Source: Akkermansiaceae bacterium
GTDB taxonomy: Bacteria; Verrucomicrobiota; Verrucomicrobiia; Verrucomicrobiales; Akkermansiaceae
Reading direction: 5' to 3'
Assembly (NCBI GenBank): GCA_024233135.1
Contig: JACKPZ010000001.1
Span: 62,001-126,000, forward strand
Length of the DNA stretch: 64,000 nucleotides
Shown: positions 7,759 to 14,455 of the stretch, one piece after another
How the letters are laid out: every line of letters starts with the position of its first letter
How positions within the stretch are numbered: the first letter of the stretch is position 1
Program-made: the position numbers and the translations under genes
Notes under the pieces: generated by a model
What the model saw: only the letters and a program-made list of their open reading frames with translations
Databases searched by the model: none
What the model was told of the DNA's origin: nothing

Positions 7759-10482
7759 TCACCACGCCAGTTGCCGGAGGCTGGCCTTGAGTTCCTCGGG
7801 CCATTCGAGGGTCTCGATGGTGGCGGGGTCGAGCCAGTCGTCGTCGAGGCGCTTGAGGTCCTCATACCATGCCTGGGCGTCCTCGAAGGCGCCGGTCTGG
7901 GCGGCGGCGATGGCGAGCAACAAGGTGGCGTTCTCGCGTTTCTCCTCGGGATAACCGATGCGCTGGCCCGTCGTTAGAAACCGATAGGCGCGCTCGGAGT
8001 TGCCCGTGAGCAGGGAGACCCATCCGGCGCGCAGGGCGAAGTTGGCGTCGTTGGGGAAACGATGGGTGCCGGTGGTGAGGATCTGCATCGCCTGCACCGG
8101 GTCGGCGTTTTCGAACGACGTGTAGGCGGCCTCGGCGTAGTCGCCGGGAAGCTGCGACTCGACGGGGTGCTCCGTGATGAGCGCCACCCAACGGTCGCGG
8201 GCGTTCTGATAGTCGCCGAGCGCGGTGTAGGCCATCGCCTCGGCGCGCAGGCAGGGAGCGGGGTCCGCGCCGAAGTTTCGCGCAAGCTCGGCGAGGCGGA
8301 GAGTGGTCTCCATATCTTCCTTGTGGGCGGCGAAGACGAGCGCGGCATCGAGGCAGGCCTTGGCATAACGATCACGGCCGACGGCGCGCAGGGTGGCGGG
8401 GTCGAGCAGGCGGGCGGCGAGCTCCGCTCGCTGGATTTCGTCCGGATCGTCCGGCACTTCGATGGCGGCGAGTTCCTCCCGAAGGCATTGGCGCAGGACG
8501 TCGAGGGCGGGCTGGAAGTTTCCTTGTTCCCAGCCGCGCCAGTCCTCACGCGAGCGGATTGTCTGATAGGTCGGCACGCCGTCCGGCCAGCTTGCGATGG
8601 CGTCCGCCTTGCGGTCCTCCAGCCACGCGACACGCGACAAGGCGAGACAGCGCAGCGTGAGCGGAAGCCCTTCGGCTTGGTTGAGGCAGAGTCGGATCCA
8701 CTCCGGATGCGTCGAGGCGAGCGAGAGTTCCAGCGCCTTGGCCGCGGCCGGACCGGAGGAACCGGCTTGCGCGATCGCCTTGAGGATCTCCTCCTCGCCA
8801 CCGCTCTCGAACGCCTGGTCCACAACCCGCGGCGCGAGCCACGGGTTGTCCGCCGCCCCGGACGATGGTTTGGTCACGACCGCGGCGGCGAGTTGCTGGT
8901 GCCACTCCGTGTCCTTGAGCTGCGAAGTCGCCGCAAGGATCGCCGGCCACGAGTCACCGGTGGGATCGGCGCGGGCGAGGCGGTCCCACATCGGGATGAG
9001 AGCCTCGGGCGCGGCACGGTCGAGCGTGTGCTTGTGGAGCACGACGATGAGGAAACGGAGGTCCAGCTCGGGCAGCGCGGCTTGCAACGCGTCGCCGTCG
9101 ATGCGGGATACGGCGTCGAAACGCTCGTCCGCATCGGGAAACACGAAGGTGCGCGTGGCGTCGTTGTAGCGGCAGCCGGCGAGCGCCACACAGAGCGGAT
9201 CGAGCAGGTCCGCGTCGATCGTTTCCGTCGCGGGTTTTTCCTCGGCCGGTTTCGTCGGCAGGGGGAGAATGTGATGGATGGTCACCGTGCCGTCGGCCTC
9301 GCCGGTGACGATGCGTTCGCCGGAAATCGCGAAAGTCGTTAGATCGGCATCCGTCCGCAGCGGTGCGTGGCCGTCGCCGGAGATATGCATTCCCCGCTCT
9401 CCGGTGCGCACCCAGGGATGCTCCGGGTCGTGCAGCAGGCCGGTCCACAGCGACGGTCCGGAGGCGGTCCAGACATCGCGTTCCAGGAGGCCAGGCGTTT
9501 CGAGCGACGGAGCCTCCTCCTCGCCGTACGAGAGAAACGAAATGGCAGGCGCTTCGTGCGGTCCGCCGTCCTGCAGGACCAGCGCGGATCCTCCGGTGGA
9601 CGAGAACAAAGCCCGCCGCAAATGCACTCCACCCTCGATCCCTGTGCGCGTGATCCCGTCCACCGGCGAAACCGGCATCCGCATCAGCCCGCCGTCCGCA
9701 TGCAGCACGAACAAGGCGTCCGCCGCGAGGTGCGCGGCAAGCGGACGGGGCGCGTCCGCGGCCTGCGGCTCGCTCGAGCGCAGCATCTCGCCGGACTTGC
9801 TGTCGCGGATGCGCCAGACCACCGCGCCGCCATCGAGGGTTTCCGGGTGGGCGACGAGCAACGCGTCCGGCGAGAACGCCACGCCCGCCGCGGGCGTCAC
9901 GAAATCCGGCAACGGGCCGATATCGCGGATCGGCTCCAGCGTGTCCGCCCGGCACAGCAGGGTCGCCGCACCGCGTTCGATGACCGCGTAGCTGCCGTCC
10001 GGAGAAATCACCAGGCTCCTCGTTTCCTCCCCCGGGCGGGGAAACATCACGGCCGCCGGAGAACGCGACAGCAGATCCCAGCGCAAGGTCGTGCCCACCG
10101 GGTCGCCGACGGTGACCCACAGCGAGTCGCCGCCCGTGGCGACCCGCGTCACCGGCACGCCGTGCGGGAGAACCAGCTCCGGCAGGTTCCAGCGGGTCTC
10201 CTCAAGCAATTGCACGAGCCGCCCGCGGGCCTCGGCGCAGGCCGGGTCCGCCCGCAGTGCGGAAACCAGCAGCGCGAAGGACTCGTCGCGGTCGTCACGG
10301 GACAGCGCGGTGTTTGCGAGGTCCACGCGGGCACCGGCGAGAGCGGGAGACTCCGCGGGCTCGATCGTCTCCGGAATGTCCGGTGCCGCCGCGGTTTCCC
10401 GGCGTTCGCAGCCCGCTCCGGCGAGGCACAGCCCCGCCAAGACGCTTGTGGCGAGGAGTTTCCGGACCTGCGACGCTGCCAT
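7759..10482 (-). CDS. Large lipoprotein with beta-propeller-like and TPR-like regions
   Basis: A 907-residue predicted lipoprotein: signal peptide with lipobox-like LAGAGC (Cys25), then ERRET. Residues of roughly 50-110 look helical and TPR-like (LVSALRADPACAEARGRLVQ). The next 300 or so residues resemble a WD40/beta-propeller sensor region (SLVISPDGSYAVIERG, GVAFSPDALLVAHPE, ISGERIVTGEADGTVTIHHI). The C-terminal 400 residues are helical repeats, TPR-like at the end (AMAYTALGDYQNARDRW, NFALRAGWVSLLTGNSERAY). I do not recognise a named family. The start was moved from an upstream open frame to the ATG at 10482 because that places the signal peptide at the N-terminus. It is transcribed convergently with the DUF5685 gene across the repeat array; the nearest upstream gene, on the same strand, is the 148-residue hypothetical. 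Confidence 0.75.
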   Translation of the reverse strand: MAASQVRKLLATSVLAGLCLAGAGCERRETAAAPDIPETIEPAESPALAGARVDLANTALSRDDRDESFALLVSALRADPACAEARGRLVQLLEETRWNLPELVLPHGVPVTRVATGGDSLWVTVGDPVGTTLRWDLLSRSPAAVMFPRPGEETRSLVISPDGSYAVIERGAATLLCRADTLEPIRDIGPLPDFVTPAAGVAFSPDALLVAHPETLDGGAVVWRIRDSKSGEMLRSSEPQAADAPRPLAAHLAADALFVLHADGGLMRMPVSPVDGITRTGIEGGVHLRRALFSSTGGSALVLQDGGPHEAPAISFLSYGEEEAPSLETPGLLERDVWTASGPSLWTGLLHDPEHPWVRTGERGMHISGDGHAPLRTDADLTTFAISGERIVTGEADGTVTIHHILPLPTKPAEEKPATETIDADLLDPLCVALAGCRYNDATRTFVFPDADERFDAVSRIDGDALQAALPELDLRFLIVVLHKHTLDRAAPEALIPMWDRLARADPTGDSWPAILAATSQLKDTEWHQQLAAAVVTKPSSGAADNPWLAPRVVDQAFESGGEEEILKAIAQAGSSGPAAAKALELSLASTHPEWIRLCLNQAEGLPLTLRCLALSRVAWLEDRKADAIASWPDGVPTYQTIRSREDWRGWEQGNFQPALDVLRQCLREELAAIEVPDDPDEIQRAELAARLLDPATLRAVGRDRYAKACLDAALVFAAHKEDMETTLRLAELARNFGADPAPCLRAEAMAYTALGDYQNARDRWVALITEHPVESQLPGDYAEAAYTSFENADPVQAMQILTTGTHRFPNDANFALRAGWVSLLTGNSERAYRFLTTGQRIGYPEEKRENATLLLAIAAAQTGAFEDAQAWYEDLKRLDDDWLDPATIETLEWPEELKASLRQLAW

Positions 10483-10548
10483 TTTCCTCGGAATCAACGC
10501 CACCGGCGGCGGCTTGTGTCTGAACCGGCGCACCCGGACACCCGGCCC

Positions 10549-10995
10549 TCAGTAGCCGGATTTCTGCAGCAAGGAGCGAAGCTGCACCTGGAATTCCATC
10601 ACATCCTCTTGCGTCGGGCGGTAGCCCGGCGTGTCGGGATCGAGGCCCGGACGGCCCGTCTGGTCGAGCATCCACACGGCGGATTCACCGTCGCTGAAGG
10701 TCACCTTGCCGCTGACGAGCGCGCCGGGCAGGGCGAGCGTGTCCATCGTCACGGTCACCTCGCCGGTGGGCACCACCTCGGGTTTCTCCGCCGCTTCCTC
10801 CTTCGGCTCCTCCTTGGTTTCCTCGATCAGCTCGATGCCGAGGTCGAGGATCAGGAAACGGGTGTCCATGTAGGTGATCGTGATCCCGAACTCGTCCTTG
10901 AGGTGGCGCTGGAGGTCGGACATCGACGCGCCTTCGGCGGCGCGCTGCTTCAGGGACGCGACCTGTTCGGGGGTAAGCTTGCTGGCGCTGAACAT
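10549..10995 (-). CDS. Conserved hypothetical protein
   Basis: A 148-residue protein of unknown function. The N-terminal third looks like a small helix-turn-helix (LTPEQVASLKQRAAEGASMSDLQRHLKDEFG), then comes an acidic, lysine-rich linker (EETKEEPKEEAAEKPE) and a beta-rich C-terminal part (GEVTVTMDTLALPGALVSGK, VTFSDGESAVWMLDQTG). This layout recurs in Verrucomicrobia as I recall it, without an assigned role. The start is the ATG at 10995, before the first structured segment. It lies 66 bases upstream of the large lipoprotein gene on the same strand and may share its transcript. Confidence 0.7.
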   Translation of the reverse strand: MFSASKLTPEQVASLKQRAAEGASMSDLQRHLKDEFGITITYMDTRFLILDLGIELIEETKEEPKEEAAEKPEVVPTGEVTVTMDTLALPGALVSGKVTFSDGESAVWMLDQTGRPGLDPDTPGYRPTQEDVMEFQVQLRSLLQKSGY

Positions 10996-11195
10996 GACCG
11001 TTGTTTGTCCCTTCCCGGCCGGAATGCCAAGGGGTTTTTCCGGCGGATGGCGACGGGAACATCCTCCCACCGGCCGAAATTTCCGCAAGGGTCGGGACTG
11101 GAAACGGAAACCACGAAACATCCGAAGGATCACGAAATCAGGAAGCGGAAACCCTCCATCGTCCGGTCATCCCACCGCTCTCCCCTATCGTGCCC

Positions 11196-11226
11196 TTTCG
11201 TGGTTCTCCCACGTGGAACCACGAAA
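11196..11226. repeat. Inverted repeat TTTCGTGGTT / AACCACGAAA
   Basis: Perfect 10-bp arms (11196-11205 and 11217-11226) around an 11-nt loop. The related word ACCACGAAA occurs again at about 11111 and 49778, suggesting a dispersed short repeat and not an operator for one gene. Confidence 0.6.
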
Positions 11227-11267
11227 CCCGGACGCCGACAGGCATTTCCCACCCCCTGTACGAAGAG

Positions 11268-11291
11268 AGGGCCGCCCACCCGGGCGGCCCT
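11268..11291. terminator. GC-rich hairpin, possible terminator
   Basis: Perfect 10-bp stem AGGGCCGCCC / GGGCGGCCCT with a 4-nt loop (ACCC). On the plus strand it is followed by TCTTACTTCT, only moderately T-rich. It could end the minus-strand transcript of the Minf_1886-family gene (stop at 11418) or insulate the two minus-strand units. Confidence 0.45.
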
Positions 11292-11417
11292 TCTTACTTC
11301 TGTCATGAAGTGAAACCTGAATTTGAAACCGGGGATCGCTCCCCTCGACGCCCGCGAGACTGCCGATATTTCGGAAACCTGTCATGTCCCTAAATATGGG
11401 GACACGGGTCTCGGGGT

Positions 11418-11858
11418 TCAGGAAGAGGCCGCGGTGCGGCCGCCGCGGGCCGGTTTCTTCGGCTCCTCGCGCAGGCGCGCCGGCAGGAACGGCTCCACCA
11501 GCGAGTCCTCGAAGTCGAAGATTTCCGAGAAATCCTCCGGCCGGTCGGACTCCTGTTTTCCAAACACCTGCTCCTCGATGAGCAAAAACACCATGTCGCC
11601 CACGTCGCGGCACTTCCGCACGCCCCATTCCTTCATGAGCGTCGAGGCCATCGGGCCGAATTGTTCCAGCGCGTGGTCGCGGAATCCGGCCAGCAGTTCC
11701 GGCCCGCTCACGTGCCGCGCCTGGCCGTTGTTCCCGTCGGCGATCCGCTTGAGCGTGAAGTCGAGCGCGTCCTTCAGGAACAAATAGGCCTGCGGATCGA
11801 AACGCCTGTCGCGCTTCAAAATCGAATAGACCGACTGCTCGAACTGCATCGCCTGCAT
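11418..11858 (-). CDS. Minf_1886 family protein
   Basis: A 146-residue protein matching the Minf_1886 (TIGR04138-type) family found in Planctomycetes and Verrucomicrobia. Recognisable segments are FLKDALDFTLKR, HVSGPELLAGFRDHALEQFG and KECRDVGDMVFLLIEE-like KCRDVGDMVFLLIEEQVFG, with a C-terminal FEDSLVEPFLP. The function of the family is unknown. The start is ATG at 11858 (a second ATG three codons later is equally possible). It is an isolated single gene; its upstream side carries the duplicated PBP fragment at 11926-11978. Its value here is mainly taxonomic. Confidence 0.8.
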   Translation of the reverse strand: MQAMQFEQSVYSILKRDRRFDPQAYLFLKDALDFTLKRIADGNNGQARHVSGPELLAGFRDHALEQFGPMASTLMKEWGVRKCRDVGDMVFLLIEEQVFGKQESDRPEDFSEIFDFEDSLVEPFLPARLREEPKKPARGGRTAASS

Positions 11859-11925
11859 GGAGGGAAAATGGCGGAGCGCGCGCGGCGTGTCAAAGCGGTT
11901 AGTTTTTCCGAAGCACGCGCGATCA

Positions 11926-11978
11926 CGGGGGCGATTTTGACGGGTTGGTCGAAGCCGATCCGGATGGCGGCGGAGCCG
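11926..11978 (-). pseudogene. 53-bp fragment of the neighbouring PBP gene
   Basis: This stretch matches 12764-12816, inside the 3' end of the PBP gene, at 50 of 53 positions and in the same orientation. On the minus strand it still reads GSAAIRIGFDQPVKIAP against GSTAIWIGFDQPAKIAP in the intact gene. It ends 3 bases from the stop codon of the PIN toxin gene, so the toxin-antitoxin module sits between the fragment and the PBP gene. Confidence 0.8.
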
Positions 11979-11981
11979 CCA

Positions 11982-12389
11982 CTAGACTTCCCAGAATTCG
12001 TCGAATCCCTTGGCCCGGAGGCCTTGCTTCAATTCGAGGTCATGAGTCCAGAGCTTCGCTCCGAGGTGCAATGTCAACGCAACATATGGTGTATCCTTCG
12101 GATCGACGCCATGAGTGAGGCGGCTGGCTTCCGCCCAGGTTCCGACAGCAATTTCCGCTTCGCGGATGAAGGTCAAACACTCACAGAGCTCATGAAGCGC
12201 GGTGAGGACAAGCTCTTCGCCAAGCGAGGTCCGGCGCTGGATGCGTTCCTTGTGTTTGTAGAGTTCGACTAGAATGAAGAACGGGGAGAAAAACGCCACG
12301 TCGACAGATGACGCCATGAGCGCCCGCAGATCGCCGCGCACGCCCGCAAGCGCCCGGAACGCAATGTTCGCATCGACGACCACCCGCAT
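11982..12389 (-). CDS. PIN-domain toxin (VapC-like ribonuclease)
   Basis: A 135-residue PIN-domain protein, the toxin of a type II toxin-antitoxin pair. The acidic residues expected of the metal site are present: VVVDANIAFRAL at the N-terminus, LVELYKHKE in the middle, and DPKDTPYVALTLHLGAKLWTHD toward the C-terminus. The DxxD..TxD arrangement marks an active nuclease. It begins 9 bases after the stop of the antitoxin gene, same strand. Its stop lies 3 bases from a duplicated fragment of the adjacent PBP gene, which suggests the module was inserted or moved here. Confidence 0.85.
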   Translation of the reverse strand: MRVVVDANIAFRALAGVRGDLRALMASSVDVAFFSPFFILVELYKHKERIQRRTSLGEELVLTALHELCECLTFIREAEIAVGTWAEASRLTHGVDPKDTPYVALTLHLGAKLWTHDLELKQGLRAKGFDEFWEV

Positions 12390-12398
12390 CGCATGTCC

Positions 12399-12620
12399 TC
12401 AGGCTGGATCCGAGGGAAGGAATCGATGTTTGTTTTCCGCCCACCACCTGTCCTTCACCTCCTCGGCCATCCGATCGGCCTCCTCATCCGTCATGCGGCT
12501 GCTGGCAAGGGCGTTTTCGAGGCGGAACGGACGCAACATGCGCTCGAGTTGCACCGGATCCACTTCACCACGCGGGATGGACACGCGGATTTCCTTATCG
12601 GTGGATTCGATGGTGATCAT
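12399..12620 (-). CDS. Antitoxin of the PIN module
   Basis: A 73-residue protein (MITIESTDKEIRVSIPRGEV at the N-terminus, helical C-terminus ALASSRMTDEEADRMAEEVK) directly upstream of the PIN toxin gene and 9 bases from it. The short beta-rich start followed by a helix is what a toxin-neutralising partner looks like, but it lacks a clear ribbon-helix-helix or AbrB motif. An ATG at 12647 would add nine residues (MPRSDNLRD); 12620 is preferred because the conserved-looking part begins there. Identity rests on position next to the toxin more than on sequence. Confidence 0.65.
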   Translation of the reverse strand: MITIESTDKEIRVSIPRGEVDPVQLERMLRPFRLENALASSRMTDEEADRMAEEVKDRWWAENKHRFLPSDPA

Positions 12621-12707
12621 GTCCCGCAGGTTATCAGACCGCGGCACGGGCGCAAGGTCTTGATCGATCGGACTCCCGCGGCTTCCGCCGGCTGGAATCC
12701 TCTCCCC

Positions 12708-14417
12708 TCACTCGTTTCCCAATCGTTTCACGAACTCGTCGAGCAGGGAGTCGAGGCGGGGTTCGGGGGCGATTTTGGCGGGTTGGTCGAAGCCGATCCA
12801 GATGGCGGTGGAGCCGGAGGGGCCGAGGCGGAGGGTCCAGGCGTCGCGTTCGGAGTTGGTGGCGCCGGTGAAGCAGCGGGTGCCGGCGCGGCGTTTGAGG
12901 ATGCTGGCGGCGTCCTGGGCGGCGTTGGCGCCGATGGCCTGGGTGAGCTCGGGTTTGGCGGAGTAGATGAGCTTGCCGGCGGAGTCGCGGATCTCGCGGA
13001 TGAAGAAGGGGCGCGGGCGTTTGCCGGAGTTTCCGATGGTGGCGAGGCCGGTGGCCATTTCGCGCGGGCTGGCGGCGACGTAGCCGCGGAAGAGGTCCTC
13101 GCCCTGGACGAAGGGGCCGTCGAGCCCGCAGCGGCGGGCGATGCGCTCGACCTCGGCGTGGCCGATCTGGCGGCCGGTCTGGAGCGGGCGGCCGGGGAGG
13201 ACGAGCTTGCCGCGCTCGGAGGCGGCGGCGGCGATGAAGGGCTCGAAGGCGGAGCCGAGGTCGCGCTTGGAATGGGTGCGGTCGAGCCGGGAGTCGGCAT
13301 AGTCGCGGCCGCCGATGAGGGCGAGCACGGCGCCGGATTTGGTTTCGACGGTGACGGCGGCGTATTGGACGTAGTCGGGCTCCTTGCCGGAGGGGTGGTC
13401 GTGATGGGTCGGGTGGGTCCAGGATTTCTCGTGTTCGAGGTCGGAGACGGCGCGGTTGAGATCGTCCTGGAGACGGGCCTGCCATGCGGAGTCGATGGTG
13501 GTGGAAACGCGGAGCCCGGTGAGCGCGTCGTCGCGGCCTTCGAGGATGCGGTAGAGCTCGCGGCGGACGGCCTGGAGGGCGTAGGAGGTCTGGTTCACGC
13601 CGTCCTCGTCATCGGCGAGGCGGAGCGGGGCGGCGGCGAGTTGGTCGCGTTTTTCCGCGGTGACGAAGCCCATGGTGGCCATGCGGGCGAGCGTCTGGCG
13701 GCGTTGTTCGACGGCGGCCTCCGGGTTTCGCAGGGGAGAGTAGATGTGCGGGCCGCGGATGATGCCGACGACGAGGGCGCACTCGTCGGGCGTGAGCTCG
13801 CGGGTGGTCTTGCCGAAGTAGGTGCGGGCGGCCTGTTCGATGCCGTCGGCGCCGGAGCCGAAGTAGATGCGGTTGAGGTAGTGGGTGAGGATCTCGTCTT
13901 TCGAGTAGCGGGCCTCGATGCGCAGCGTGAGGGCGATCTCGAGCAATTTGCGGTGCAGCGATTTCTCCCGCATGCCGAAGGTGTTGCGGGCGAGCTGCAT
14001 GCTAAGCGTGGAGGCGCCCTGGGTGAAATCGCGGTCCTTGACGTTGCGCACGGTGGCGCGGGCGAGGCCGCGGACGTCGACGCCGCTGTGGCGGAAGAAT
14101 CGCGCGTCCTCGCGGGCCTGCAGCGCCTGGACGAGGAACTCGGGGATCTCGTCGCGTTTCACCAAGCGGCGCCCGCTGCTGCCGGGTGCGTCCAGCGGCA
14201 CGCCCTTGCGGTCGTAAAATGTGGTGCCGGCGGGGAGTTTCGCGACCTCGTCGAGATCGTAGCGCGAGGCGAGCAGCAGATAGAAAAACGCGATGCCCGC
14301 GCCGATGACCAGCCCGATGAGGGCCAGTTGGAAGGTCCACTTCACGGGCCCGTGGAGCCACTCGGGAAGCCAGCGCTTCCAGAAGGGGGGACGGTTGATC
14401 GGGCGCCAGGTGGACAC
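12708..14417 (-). CDS. Class A PBP homologue: intact glycosyltransferase, decayed transpeptidase
   Basis: A 569-residue membrane-anchored peptidoglycan synthase homologue. After a transmembrane helix (about 30-50) the GT51 glycosyltransferase domain keeps its motifs: AREDARFFRHSG (catalytic Glu103), GASTLSMQLARN, RKLLEIALTLRIE and LTHYLNRIYFGSGADGIEQA. The transpeptidase-like domain has lost its catalytic set: GSxxKPF is GSAFEPF (S389 kept, Lys to Glu392), the segment that should carry SxN is shortened and has no SxN, and KTGTT is FTGAT (F516). It should polymerise glycan but not crosslink. The start is inferred as GTG 14417, 38 bases after the stop of the intact PBP gene; no ATG precedes the anchor in frame. 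The unusual state is visible directly in the codons. Confidence 0.85.
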   Translation of the reverse strand: MSTWRPINRPPFWKRWLPEWLHGPVKWTFQLALIGLVIGAGIAFFYLLLASRYDLDEVAKLPAGTTFYDRKGVPLDAPGSSGRRLVKRDEIPEFLVQALQAREDARFFRHSGVDVRGLARATVRNVKDRDFTQGASTLSMQLARNTFGMREKSLHRKLLEIALTLRIEARYSKDEILTHYLNRIYFGSGADGIEQAARTYFGKTTRELTPDECALVVGIIRGPHIYSPLRNPEAAVEQRRQTLARMATMGFVTAEKRDQLAAAPLRLADDEDGVNQTSYALQAVRRELYRILEGRDDALTGLRVSTTIDSAWQARLQDDLNRAVSDLEHEKSWTHPTHHDHPSGKEPDYVQYAAVTVETKSGAVLALIGGRDYADSRLDRTHSKRDLGSAFEPFIAAAASERGKLVLPGRPLQTGRQIGHAEVERIARRCGLDGPFVQGEDLFRGYVAASPREMATGLATIGNSGKRPRPFFIREIRDSAGKLIYSAKPELTQAIGANAAQDAASILKRRAGTRCFTGATNSERDAWTLRLGPSGSTAIWIGFDQPAKIAPEPRLDSLLDEFVKRLGNE

Positions 14418-14455
14418 GGGTGGGGTAGATTCTGAAATGCTGGGATCCGGGCGGC

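Larger units (their letters stand above)
10996..11417. other. Intergenic region without a gene
   Basis: No convincing coding sequence is seen. The stretch holds three scattered copies of a CACGAAA/TTTCGTG word, the perfect inverted repeat at 11196-11226 and the GC-rich hairpin at 11268-11291. Open frames here lack family similarity and are shadows of base composition. Confidence 0.6.

Noticed and set aside
12393..14435. A 680-codon plus-strand open frame rich in Gly, Ala and Glu opposite the PBP gene
   Set aside because: It is the antisense of a gene with recognisable GT51 motifs; the composition is what high G+C gives in that frame and no domain is seen.
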